Source: Firmicutes bacterium UBA4882
Lineage (GTDB): Bacteria > Bacillota > UBA4882
Assembly: GCA_002399265.1 (NCBI GenBank)
Contig: DHDG01000010.1
Span: 2,659 to 19,254, forward strand
Direction of reading: 5' to 3'
Length of the DNA: 16,596 bases
The notes beneath the pieces are model-generated. The model saw nothing but the letters and a program-made list of their open reading frames with translations. It did not search any database and had not been told where the DNA came from. This document shows positions 1 to 7,525 of the stretch, piece after piece; position 1 is the first letter of the stretch, and each line of letters opens with the position of its first letter. The translations under genes and the position numbers were made by a program.

Positions 1-55
1 TGACGCCACTGTGGGAAACTAACAGGCTGACAACAGCGCGGTTGGAGGGCGAAAG

Positions 56-676
56 ATGCAGTACGACAAAATGTTGAAAGAAGAAATAAACGATTGTGCA
101 CTACTTGCGGCAAGGGCATTTGAAACTTACGAATACTTTTCAAATTATATACCAGATGATTCTACAAGAAGCCGCTTTCTAAAGCAGATGCTTCAAACTG
201 AAATGTCCGTAAAATATCCTTCTGCTGACATACTTGTTGCAAAGGAAAATGGTAAAATCATAGCTGTAGCAATGCTTTGTCCCCCCAACTATAAGAAGCC
301 CTCTGATTTGAAATATATACTGGCTGGCTTTCTAAAACTGTATCGGATTGTCGACAAAAAAACTGTTTCAGAATGGCTTGAAATGGAAAAGAAGTCTGGC
401 GAACCATGCCATAGTATTGGTGGAAACTACACATGGTATCTAAATTCGCTAACAGTAGACCCTAACGGTCAAGGAACTGGAATTGGCAGTAAAATGTTGC
501 AGGAATGTGTAATACCTCATGTTAAGGCAAATGGTGGGGATTTGCTGACATTGTTTACAAACAATAAAAGGAATTGCGCCTTTTACGAGAAAAACGGTTT
601 CACAGAATTTCACCAAACATCTTTCCAATATAGAGATACTATTCTTGGAAGTTGGAGTTTTAAGATGGAAGTTTGA
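56..676 (+). CDS. GNAT family N-acetyltransferase
   Basis: This 206-residue protein is a GNAT-fold acetyltransferase, expected to move an acetyl group from acetyl-CoA to an amine in the cytoplasm; the substrate cannot be told. The acetyl-CoA site (motif A) is visible near residues 133-146 as LTVDPNGQGTGIGS, with the Q-G-x-G-I-G phosphate-binding turn. The C-terminal motif around residues 172-182 (NCAFYEKNGF) is typical of the family. The ATG start follows an SD-like GGAGGG about 8 bases upstream. The gene is clearly AT-richer than the transporter and ribosomal genes further right, and it adjoins a conjugative-element remnant. That makes it a likely acquired accessory gene, perhaps cargo of the lost element. 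The family call is firm; the specific role is unknown. Confidence 0.88.
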   Translation: MQYDKMLKEEINDCALLAARAFETYEYFSNYIPDDSTRSRFLKQMLQTEMSVKYPSADILVAKENGKIIAVAMLCPPNYKKPSDLKYILAGFLKLYRIVDKKTVSEWLEMEKKSGEPCHSIGGNYTWYLNSLTVDPNGQGTGIGSKMLQECVIPHVKANGGDLLTLFTNNKRNCAFYEKNGFTEFHQTSFQYRDTILGSWSFKMEV

Positions 677-872
677 AATTAATTAAAGAATCATCCGATA
701 TTGCCGCGGGGAACGCGCACAGCGCAACCACCGCCTTTGTTCGCGGGGCGGCTTCATTGAAAGCGTAGTGCCGGAGCTTATCACCATGCCGGACGAAAGG
801 CTCTTGTAGAGAGCTATAGCGGCTTTGCCGCAACAGTGGAAACTGCATTTCCCCTGCGACAGCTTGCGCTGT

Positions 873-1268
873 CTACCCGTTGCCATGCTTACAGGAGAAA
901 CAGGCAGCGCACCGCCGGCCACCGAGCCGCAATTCAGACTTCTCAAGAGGAACGGCAGCACCGCCACCGTAATGAAATATCTCACCGAAGCCCGCCGCAT
1001 TGATGAAGATGTAGCGGGCTTTTTCATTTCGGGCGGCGATATTTACGAGGACGCAGAACACCACAACGCCGTATTTGTCGGGCGTGATGAGCGAGGAATA
1101 CCGCGCTATGCCCACAACAAGGGAACGGCGGGTAGCTTCCGGCTTGATATGAAAGGCAGCAATAAAGCCTTTAACTTCTTCTACCGGGGCGAGGGCGAAA
1201 AACTTTTGTCTTTGAAGCCCCGGTTGACCTGCTTTCTTTCCTTTGCCTGTTCAAGCGGCAAGCACAAA
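873..1268 (+). pseudogene. Decayed DUF3991/TOPRIM-type protein of an integrative conjugative element
   Basis: This is a fragment of the DUF3991-TOPRIM protein common in Firmicutes conjugative elements. The readable frame runs from about 873 and includes stretches such as RRIDEDVAGFFISGGDIYED, HHNAVFVGRDERGIPRYAHN and FRLDMKGSNKAFNF, which match the DUF3991 pattern known from that family. At 1204-1207 a run of four T replaces an expected five. Restoring one base continues the product as FEAPVDLLSFLCLF, the start of the TOPRIM domain (catalytic Glu region). The similarity ends near 1268, exactly where a palindromic element begins. The N-terminal zinc-finger-like domain and most of TOPRIM are missing, so no working protein is expected. 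Family assignment is from recognised motifs, not a search; the left edge is approximate because upstream sequence is too decayed. Confidence 0.7.
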
Positions 1269-1384
1269 GAGAACGGTCGAGGCATGATCACTGTACCTTA
1301 GAATCCCGGTACAGCACTCCTTCTCGGCGAAGGAAGTGAGCACTCCGTTTCAGGGAGTCCATGACCTGCGTCGAACCGTTCTCT
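1268..1384. repeat. 117-bp palindromic element able to fold as a long stem with three hairpins
   Basis: The ends are inverted repeats: 1268-1280 (agagaacggtcga) pairs with 1371-1384 (tcgaaccgttctct), with one bulged base. The stem can extend inward through 1281-1286 and 1360-1366. Inside lie three hairpins. The first pairs 1291-1297 with 1308-1314, seven perfect pairs. The second pairs 1315-1322 with 1330-1338, with one bulge. The third pairs 1342-1346 with 1354-1358. The arrangement resembles a cloverleaf and is far more structured than neighbouring DNA. It starts exactly where the conjugative-element pseudogene loses its homology. It could be a MITE-like element, a recombination scar or a structured RNA; no target-site duplication is evident. 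Confidence 0.5.
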
Positions 1385-1587
1385 CGTTATCTATTGTGAC
1401 CCGCGCATGCTAATTTATGAGGTTCATCTTAAGGTATTATTTGCCAGCAGAGCCACTCGCCAGTCTGCTTTTACAAAGGAAGGAAGATCGCTCTTATCGG
1501 CGAAGAATTACAAACATAGCAAGCATATCGTCACCGCTATAGCAGAGCATATTGTCCCAAATTCAAGGAACCAGGATGTGAAAATGA
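1385..1587. other. Non-coding stretch before the transporter gene
   Basis: Between the palindromic element and the EamA gene there are about 200 bases in which I see no credible gene; the open frame here has no family resemblance and runs into the transporter in a different frame. A purine-rich AGGA run (1477-1484) followed by GAAT at 1505-1508 loosely resembles the sigma-H-like promoters elsewhere in the window. The distance (24 bases between the AGGA and GAAT cores) is longer than the 22 seen there. The stretch probably contains the promoter of the transporter operon, but I cannot place it. Confidence 0.4.
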
Positions 1588-2463
1588 TTGCTGCATCGGA
1601 TCTTGTTACTATTATCAGCCTTGTTTTGGGGCGGAACCTTTGTCGTCGTCAAACAGGCTGTAGCGGCCGCGGATCCAATTCTGTTTATCGGTGCCCGCTT
1701 TTTGTTGGCTGCGATTATGCTGGTCGTGATTTTCCCCCGTGTGCTGCGCCGTAATCTGCGCGACGCCTTGCGTCCCGGCATTATTCTGGGCTTGATGCTT
1801 ACCGCCGGTTACATTACCCAGACGCTCGGTCTACAGCTGACGACCGCCACCGCCTCCGGATTCATAACCGGATTGTCAATTATCCTAGTCACAGTTTTCG
1901 ATATTCTTATTACGCGCAAATCGCCCGGTATACCGGCGCTAACCGGCGTTATTTGCGGCACAATCGGACTGCTGTTGTTAAGCTTTCGGGGCGGTCGCCT
2001 GGAATTTGCGACCGGTGACTTATTAACGCTGGCATGCGCTTTTGCATTTGCGCTCCATATTACTCTGACCGGCCGATATGCGCCCAAATGCGAACCAATC
2101 GCCCTATCGACCGTGCAATTTACTGTCGTCGCGGTGATCTGCCTCACCTACAGTCTGTTGTTCAAACAACAGCCATTGACGCCGCTGTGGAGTGTTTGGC
2201 CGGCTGTGGCCTTTACAGGCATTTTCGCTTCCGGTCTCGCATTTTTGTTTCAGACAATGGCTCAGCGCCATGTCAGTACGGTTCAGACAGCGATCATTCT
2301 GGCCGCTGAACCGCTCTTTGCAGCGTTATTTGGCCGCCTCGTGCTTAAGGAACAGACCGGCTGGGTGCTGATCGCTGGCGGTCTGCTAATTGTCAGCGGT
2401 ATGATCCTGAGTGCGCTGCCGCGAAAAACCGTTAGTTTGCCCTCAAGTAAAGGAGGATTATGA
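1588..2463 (+). CDS. DMT-superfamily (EamA) transporter
   Basis: This 291-residue integral membrane protein is a drug/metabolite-type transporter of the EamA family, usually an exporter of amino acids or metabolites. Two tandem EamA halves with about ten hydrophobic segments are visible. The N-terminal LFWGGTFVVVKQAV is the family signature, and the second half carries QTMAQRHVSTVQTAIILAAE followed by PLFAALFG. Length is normal. The start is uncertain. An in-frame TGA at 1585-1587 leaves TTG at 1588 as the first usable codon, with a weak AGGA at 1573-1576. An ATG at 1584 sits in another frame, so a slight 5' defect is possible. The stop overlaps the next gene by 4 bases, implying translational coupling with the secreted propeller protein. 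The substrate is unknown. Confidence 0.88.
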   Translation: MLHRILLLLSALFWGGTFVVVKQAVAAADPILFIGARFLLAAIMLVVIFPRVLRRNLRDALRPGIILGLMLTAGYITQTLGLQLTTATASGFITGLSIILVTVFDILITRKSPGIPALTGVICGTIGLLLLSFRGGRLEFATGDLLTLACAFAFALHITLTGRYAPKCEPIALSTVQFTVVAVICLTYSLLFKQQPLTPLWSVWPAVAFTGIFASGLAFLFQTMAQRHVSTVQTAIILAAEPLFAALFGRLVLKEQTGWVLIAGGLLIVSGMILSALPRKTVSLPSSKGGL

Positions 2464-4466
2464 TGCTTAAGACCGCCCGTTTTACGACCACCTGTACACG
2501 TTTTACCTTTCTTTTACTGATGTTAGTCCTTTCCTTAGTGATGGTTGCTGGCTTCGCAGTTACCGCCAAAGAGACTGACCAAGCCGGCAATACCGGCACC
2601 CCGGAAACTGGTCAGCAAGCAGAGCAAACGCCGGCGCCAGCACCAACGCAGGATCCGGCGTCGCAACCAGCACCAACATCGGCACCGGCTGGCACCACCA
2701 CAACAGAAACCCAGCTACAGCCCAAACCGGCCCCCGCGCTGCCGCCAGTGTTTGTGACTGGACATTCCGGCGGCAATGAAGTTGTGCCAATTGCCGAGCA
2801 AAAAGGACTGAATGAAGCATTATCGGTATCTTGGGATGGACGCCGTGCTGCCTTTGCCCATTGGCAAACAGATACTAACGCTGATGGCACCATTGATCAG
2901 CGTGATTATCCGGCTGTTACCTATTATGATGTGCTCTCCCGACAAACCACCAAGCTATTTGCTCCCGCCGATCGCATCCGCGCTTTGCTATGGTCCGACC
3001 CCGACCGAATCTTGATTTTCCGGGGCCAGGCCAAGCCCGCTGCCGGTGATACACGCGGCGAGGTTTTTCTGCGCGTCCTGCCGACCGGCAAGGAGACTCT
3101 GATCGCCAATAATGTTATCCGTCTGGAAATATCTCCGGATGGGAAACAGGCTTTGCTATGGATTATCGGCGATGATACCAATCATGATAGTCTCTTTGAT
3201 GAAAACGATTTGCCGACCCTGCAACACGTTAATCTGCTGGCCAGCCAGTTGAAGCCGGTGCGACTCTTATCCGGTTTCCACATTGCTTCCTGCAGTTTTA
3301 CCGCCGATGGCTCTGGATTCTATTACCTGGCCCGGCGTATGGATACTAATTTGGATCAAAAGATTGATGAGCAGGACTATCTGCGGGCTTATTTCTATGA
3401 CCTGGCGAACTGGCAGAGCAAGCAGGTCGGCGTCAATATTAAGGGCTCCATTATCCATGTTAATCCTGCGCCTAAAGGCGGACATATCGCCATTACCGAA
3501 AGGGAAATGACACCAGACGGTCTTTTTACCGAAGACGCTGTGTATTTTGAAAGCTCAAATGGCGCGATTGCCAGTACCGGCATTCTCAGTCAGGGCCGCG
3601 AAGTTCAAGGCCTCAAATGGTCGCCGACCGGTGAGCGTTGCGCGGTTATTTACCGTCAAGAAAATCTGCTGGGCGAAAGCCCCTATGGCATCATGATCTA
3701 TTCGGCCGCTGGCAAACTAATCCGCCATTATGAGGCGATGCAGCCCGGCGGTGCTTCTTATCCGAATTTACTCTGGAATCCCAATGGATCCGGATATGTG
3801 GTTGAAAAGCGTTTTGAGATGCCAGATCTCTCGCAGCAGTCGGAATTTCTGGCAGCCGCTGGCGATGAAGCCGCCACGCCTACTTTCCAGCCCGAGTCCG
3901 TCTGCATTCCCAAAGCCTGGACCGGTGCCGGCATACTCTATGTCCGCAAGACTGCCAAGGCAGAGGAAGCTTTCCTGGGAATCTATGCCCGCTATCAGTT
4001 CTCGGGTACTTTGACCGCTTTTGAGCCTTTGACTCAAAAAGCCGGTGATCTAACATTCACTTTCAAACCTGCGGCAATTACGGCGCGGGGCATTTACTTC
4101 CGGGTCTTGATCGCCAATGATTCCGAGAAGGAAATCCCATTTGACCCGGCTAGGCTCACGTTGACCGCGCTGAATGGCGAAATTGTTGGTGCCCTCGCCG
4201 AGAACGTCCTCATGACCGACCTGGATGCCCGCGCGGCTGTGGATACACTAATGCAATCCTACCTAATCCCGTCCGGCGGGCGCTATGGCGGATTCATCGC
4301 CTTTCAGCTGCCGTCCAAGAGGTCCGAGAGCGCGGCCGCGCCCACTGCCACCCCCGGAAAGGAGAACGAGAACGCTGGCAAGCTCAAATTAAGCATTTTG
4401 GATAACCAAGGTGTCGAACTGGCTACCTTTGAAATCGAGTGCCAGGTTAACCTGGACGTGTTTTAA
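2460..4466 (+). CDS. Secreted beta-propeller protein with three EF-hand-like calcium loops
   Basis: I do not recognise a named family for this 668-residue protein. Residues 1-36 form a signal peptide (Arg/Thr-rich start, hydrophobic core 15-32, likely cut after AVTA-36). Residues 37-96 are a Pro/Thr/Gln/Ala-rich linker like those tethering wall-exposed proteins. Residues about 108-480 show repeated short beta motifs (WDGRRAAFAHW, ISPDGKQALLW, FTADGSGFYYL, WSPTGERCAVIY), as in TolB/PD40-type propellers. Three 12-residue loops of EF-hand/dockerin type occur at residues 138-149 (DTNADGTIDQRD), 239-250 (DTNHDSLFDEND) and 295-306 (DTNLDQKIDEQD). A C-terminal region (about 525-668) resembles the Ig-like DUF4352 type of extracellular domain. 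SD AAAGGAGG is well placed, and the start overlaps the transporter stop by 4 bases. A cell-surface binding or sensing role is inference. Confidence 0.8.
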   Translation: MMLKTARFTTTCTRFTFLLLMLVLSLVMVAGFAVTAKETDQAGNTGTPETGQQAEQTPAPAPTQDPASQPAPTSAPAGTTTTETQLQPKPAPALPPVFVTGHSGGNEVVPIAEQKGLNEALSVSWDGRRAAFAHWQTDTNADGTIDQRDYPAVTYYDVLSRQTTKLFAPADRIRALLWSDPDRILIFRGQAKPAAGDTRGEVFLRVLPTGKETLIANNVIRLEISPDGKQALLWIIGDDTNHDSLFDENDLPTLQHVNLLASQLKPVRLLSGFHIASCSFTADGSGFYYLARRMDTNLDQKIDEQDYLRAYFYDLANWQSKQVGVNIKGSIIHVNPAPKGGHIAITEREMTPDGLFTEDAVYFESSNGAIASTGILSQGREVQGLKWSPTGERCAVIYRQENLLGESPYGIMIYSAAGKLIRHYEAMQPGGASYPNLLWNPNGSGYVVEKRFEMPDLSQQSEFLAAAGDEAATPTFQPESVCIPKAWTGAGILYVRKTAKAEEAFLGIYARYQFSGTLTAFEPLTQKAGDLTFTFKPAAITARGIYFRVLIANDSEKEIPFDPARLTLTALNGEIVGALAENVLMTDLDARAAVDTLMQSYLIPSGGRYGGFIAFQLPSKRSESAAAPTATPGKENENAGKLKLSILDNQGVELATFEIECQVNLDVF

Positions 4467-4517
4467 GGTAAGCAAGTCTTTTGAATGCCGTGCCATACCA
4501 ACGTCTGTGATGCAAAG

Positions 4518-4572
4518 AGACCAGCCATATTGCTAAAGCGCTACTCGCTCAGTATGGCTGGTCTTTCTTTTG
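4518..4572 (+). terminator. Rho-independent terminator between convergent genes
   Basis: Twelve perfect base pairs join 4518-4529 (agaccagccata) to 4553-4564 (tatggctggtct), followed by a T-rich tail (tttcttttg). A small nested hairpin (agcg/cgct) lies in the loop. It sits 51 bases after the propeller gene and ends that operon. On the minus strand the same stem is followed by a shorter T run (TCTCTTTG), so it may also stop transcription from the cupin gene. Confidence 0.88.
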
Positions 4573-4600
4573 CCTGTTTTTAAGGAAGTCTTGTCATAGA

Positions 4601-5068
4601 TTATTCCCCGTCATAATACTCAACTTGCTCTTGTACCTTATAGAGTTGGTTTATTCCTTTACCCCAAATCCCTATTTTCCCAGAATCGGGATAAAACGCA
4701 ACATCAATTTCATTGTGGGTATCAAAATCTAAATATACAAGTTTATCTGTATCCGATGTATTTGTTAGCTTATGAGCACCATTTTCATTAGCTGGAAAGA
4801 AAATAAAATCACCGGCTGTTACAACTTTTTCTCCATTAGGCGTTTTAAGTAACCCCTTACCTTGTAAAATGTAAAAAGCTTCTTCATTTTTTGTGTGGTA
4901 ATGATACGGATATGCCGCTTGTTTAGGAGGTATTTCGTACATGGATATTCTACATTGTCCGTCTTTTCTCATAGGAACTAACTCATGTCTGTAATATTCA
5001 TAGTTTCCATGCTCTTTTTTATGTGTTGCATTCATATCCTTTGTTTTTGCCAAAATTATTTCATCCAA
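4601..5068 (-). CDS. Small cupin-domain protein
   Basis: This 155-residue protein has a single cupin barrel. Cupin motif 1 is seen as YPYHYHTKNEEAFYILQGKG (residues about 53-72), with His and Glu metal ligands, and motif 2 follows as GDFIFFPANENGAHKL (about 86-101). Such proteins bind a divalent metal and act as small enzymes or ligand sensors; the substrate is not evident. The start is a TTG preceded by GGAGG eight bases away; the next ATG is about 12 codons in. The gene is markedly AT-richer than the murD-like gene 79 bases upstream on the same strand, suggesting later acquisition. It may be read through from the large operon and could use the hairpin at 4518-4564 as terminator. Confidence 0.85.
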   Translation of the reverse strand: MDEIILAKTKDMNATHKKEHGNYEYYRHELVPMRKDGQCRISMYEIPPKQAAYPYHYHTKNEEAFYILQGKGLLKTPNGEKVVTAGDFIFFPANENGAHKLTNTSDTDKLVYLDFDTHNEIDVAFYPDSGKIGIWGKGINQLYKVQEQVEYYDGE

Positions 5069-5147
5069 TTGTTACACCTCCAAATCGTTAGTGTCTTATA
5101 TTCAAGCATTGTTTTCGCCTCCACTCCCAGCTCAAACCACGAGGCAC

Positions 5148-6641
5148 CTACTTCATTGACTCTCCTAATTTACGCGCCTCTTCCTTAAACTGATTACCGC
5201 GCACTTTGTAGTTGGGAAACATACCGAAGCTGGCACAGGCTGTGGAGAGCAGCACTACATCACCTGGTTGTGCCTTCGCGGCAGCATTTTGCACTATCTC
5301 AGACATTTTGGCTCCGCCATCAATGATTTCGGGAACTGGTTTATGTAACCACTCAGTCGCCGCTTCAACAGCCGCGCGGATCTTGGGCCCTGTCAGCCCT
5401 ATCACCAGCAACGCCCTGATATTACGGTTCAAGATTTCCTGGGCCAATTGCGTATAGTCTGCGCCCTTATCAGCCCCGCCCGCAATCAGCACCACCGGTT
5501 CGTCAAAGGCGCGCAAAGCAATGATGGTCGGATCCGGATTGGTGGCAAAAGAATCATCATAATATTCGACGCCCTGGAAAGTACCGCAATACTCCAGACG
5601 ATGCTCGAGCCCGGTAAAGCCTTCGATTCCCGCAACAATTGACTCCGGATCGGCACCGGCGGCGTGCGCCGCCAAAGCCGCGGCGCAGATATTCGAGAGG
5701 TTGTGCAAGCCGCGCACTTGAATGCGGTCGCTCTCAATGAGCAATTCCTTTTCGCCTGAGACGTTCCACCAAATGGTGTATGCTCCGCTGGGACCAGCGC
5801 TACTATCGCCGCCGCCACAACAACTGTCACTGCCACAACCACAATCTTCGCTGCCGCTTTTCGGGACGAACCACGCTCCGCAGCTTTGCGGCTCGCTGCC
5901 ATACATCATCAACTGCCCCGGAATAGCGCCGCTTAACTCGCGGCTGGTCGGATCGTCACAGTTTAGAATGGCGATCCCATTGTTATCCTGATGCCGGAAA
6001 AGGTTGGTTTTGGCCGTGACGTACTCGGCCCGCGATTTGTGATAATTGGGATTCAGCGGATCTGCCGCCGCCAAGTGATCCTCGGTAATGTTGGTAACCA
6101 CCGCAATATCAACGCTGCGGTCCATATCTTCCAGCTGAAAACTAGATAACTCCAGTATCACCACATCGTCCGGCCGCAAGTCCCGGTAAAACTCGAAAGG
6201 TGCCACACCGATATTCCCACCCAAATAAGCCAGGCCATCTACCTTAGCCTGACTCAGCTGCAGAATACGATGAATTAATGAGGAAGTCGTGCCCTTTCCT
6301 TTGCTACCGGTCACGCCAATAACTGTGCAGGGACATAATTCTATAAACAGCCGCATGGCGCTGGTCACGTACACCCCGGCTTGCGCCGCCCGCTCCAGAT
6401 TCGGCTCAAAGAGCGGCAGACCGGGAGAACGGTAAACCACTTCAAAATCCTCGAGATGTTCCAGATAACCTGGACCCAGTCTAAAATCAACATTTCTACG
6501 GGCTAGCATATCATAGCGCTCTCCTAAAGCGGCCCGTTCTCTGCTATCACAAACTGTGATGTGCTTACCGCGGTCCAGCAGGTAATCAGCAAGCGCTAGA
6601 TTCTCGATCCCTAGCCCGAGAACGGCAATCCCCTGCCCCAT
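5148..6641 (-). CDS. murD: Atypical MurD-like Mur ligase (UDP-MurNAc-L-Ala:glutamate ligase type)
   Basis: This 497-residue cytoplasmic Mur ligase most resembles MurD, which adds D-Glu to UDP-MurNAc-L-Ala in peptidoglycan synthesis. It has an N-terminal Rossmann region (AVLGLGIENLA), an ATP loop at 110-119 (VTGSKGKGTT), GGNIG at 141-145, LELSSFQLE at 164-172, TNITEDHL at 183-190, a candidate carbamylated Lys211, HNLSN at 313-317, and DDSFATNP at 362-369. Canonical MurD has GTNGKT/S in the ATP loop and DSKAT near the C-terminal domain, so both are variant here. An insertion at about 262-286 is rich in Gly, Ser and Cys (five Cys), making it longer than the usual roughly 450 residues. SD AAGGAGG precedes the ATG, four bases after the GNAT stop. 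It may be a second MurD-type paralogue or a ligase with altered substrate; a canonical copy may exist elsewhere. Confidence 0.75.
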   Translation of the reverse strand: MGQGIAVLGLGIENLALADYLLDRGKHITVCDSRERAALGERYDMLARRNVDFRLGPGYLEHLEDFEVVYRSPGLPLFEPNLERAAQAGVYVTSAMRLFIELCPCTVIGVTGSKGKGTTSSLIHRILQLSQAKVDGLAYLGGNIGVAPFEFYRDLRPDDVVILELSSFQLEDMDRSVDIAVVTNITEDHLAAADPLNPNYHKSRAEYVTAKTNLFRHQDNNGIAILNCDDPTSRELSGAIPGQLMMYGSEPQSCGAWFVPKSGSEDCGCGSDSCCGGGDSSAGPSGAYTIWWNVSGEKELLIESDRIQVRGLHNLSNICAAALAAHAAGADPESIVAGIEGFTGLEHRLEYCGTFQGVEYYDDSFATNPDPTIIALRAFDEPVVLIAGGADKGADYTQLAQEILNRNIRALLVIGLTGPKIRAAVEAATEWLHKPVPEIIDGGAKMSEIVQNAAAKAQPGDVVLLSTACASFGMFPNYKVRGNQFKEEARKLGESMK

Positions 6642-6645
6642 TTGC

Positions 6646-7515
6646 CTAGCCCTCCTTTATGCCGGCTATATCAGCCTGATCGGCAGGCGTGCCGGCTTGG
6701 GGTACTGCATCGTAATTGCAGCGTATCCACAGGCCATCCGGTCGATAGCCCAGTCGATGGTAAATCCGGCCAGCCGCCGGGTTATTCCAATAAAGCCAGG
6801 CAATTTTGCCATCAAGCCATAATGTACGTGTCAGTTCGTGGACACAGTTTTCTGAATATCCCAATCTGCGCTTGGATGGATCGGTATAGACACAGATGAT
6901 GGTGGCAAAATCGTCCCCTTCAAATTCTGTAAAAGCAGCCGAGGCAATGCGTCCTTCCTCCCAAACCGCATAGAAACGCTGCTGACGATCCATGATTTTT
7001 CCCAGTTCGGCCAAACTCCGCCGCATTGATCCGGCCTGTTCGTAAAAACGAGCCAGCTCTTCCAAATGCGCACGCGTACACTGCCTGACCTGATTCGCGG
7101 CAATGGCACCACTAACCGCAGCAATAGTGCCACGTTCAACGGCACTCGTTTCCGTTAACTTGCAGAGTACGAAACTCACCCGGGTAAAAGTCCTCTCAGC
7201 CCCGATTATGCGGTGTAAAGGCTGCCATTGTTTAAAAGGTCCTTTGTAGTAAAATGGCTCGCCAGAGGCAATCATGACATCAGCAATGCCCTGCCAGTCA
7301 ACATCCGCACAGTTACCCACATGGTGCCACAACATCCAACGATTATGTTCATTAGCGGCCAGTGCTTTCAGCCGGCCGTTAACGTCGAAATCTCCCCAAA
7401 AATAATCGGTGCCGTGCTCCAGCAAGGTAACGAGCATAGCATTCTTTGCCGTGGCTGGACCCAAAAAACTACGTGCCATGGCCAAATGGTCACCCTTAAG
7501 TTGATAAATAGGCAA
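6646..7515 (-). CDS. Two-domain GNAT family N-acetyltransferase
   Basis: This protein has about 289 residues from the TTG at 7515. That start lies 10 bases after the dnaB stop and has a GAGGGG SD, so I prefer it to in-frame codons that lie inside dnaB. The N-terminal half (about 1-130) is a poorly conserved domain of the kind fused to GNAT modules in DUF4081-like proteins. The C-terminal half (about 150-275) is the GNAT core: an acetyl-CoA loop near VYTDPSKRRLGYSEN and the later YWNNPAAGRIYHRLGY. It probably acetylates a small molecule or protein, acceptor unknown. It sits between dnaB and the murD-like gene with 10- and 4-base gaps, so it is part of the same operon. Confidence 0.82.
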   Translation of the reverse strand: MPIYQLKGDHLAMARSFLGPATAKNAMLVTLLEHGTDYFWGDFDVNGRLKALAANEHNRWMLWHHVGNCADVDWQGIADVMIASGEPFYYKGPFKQWQPLHRIIGAERTFTRVSFVLCKLTETSAVERGTIAAVSGAIAANQVRQCTRAHLEELARFYEQAGSMRRSLAELGKIMDRQQRFYAVWEEGRIASAAFTEFEGDDFATIICVYTDPSKRRLGYSENCVHELTRTLWLDGKIAWLYWNNPAAGRIYHRLGYRPDGLWIRCNYDAVPQAGTPADQADIAGIKEG

Positions 7516-7525
7516 GTTCTTCCCC

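Noticed and set aside
683..1115. Minus-strand open frames opposite the pseudogene
   Set aside because: They are reverse readings of the DUF3991 fragment with no SD and no recognisable motifs.
1268..1384. tRNA or tRNA-like gene in the cloverleaf-like element
   Set aside because: The closing stem is far too long, there is no proper anticodon arm, T-loop in the right position, or CCA end.
1260..1400. Group II intron end
   Set aside because: No domain V hairpin or reverse-transcriptase gene is present, and the length is far too short.
1407..1754. 115-codon plus-strand open frame overlapping the EamA gene
   Set aside because: Its second half is an out-of-frame reading of the transporter and its first half has no family resemblance.
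5148..6641. FolC or MurC instead of MurD
   Set aside because: The GKGTT loop recalls FolC, but GGNIG, LELSSFQLE, HNLSN and the DDSxATNP segment are in MurD order and the N-terminal domain is MurD-like.
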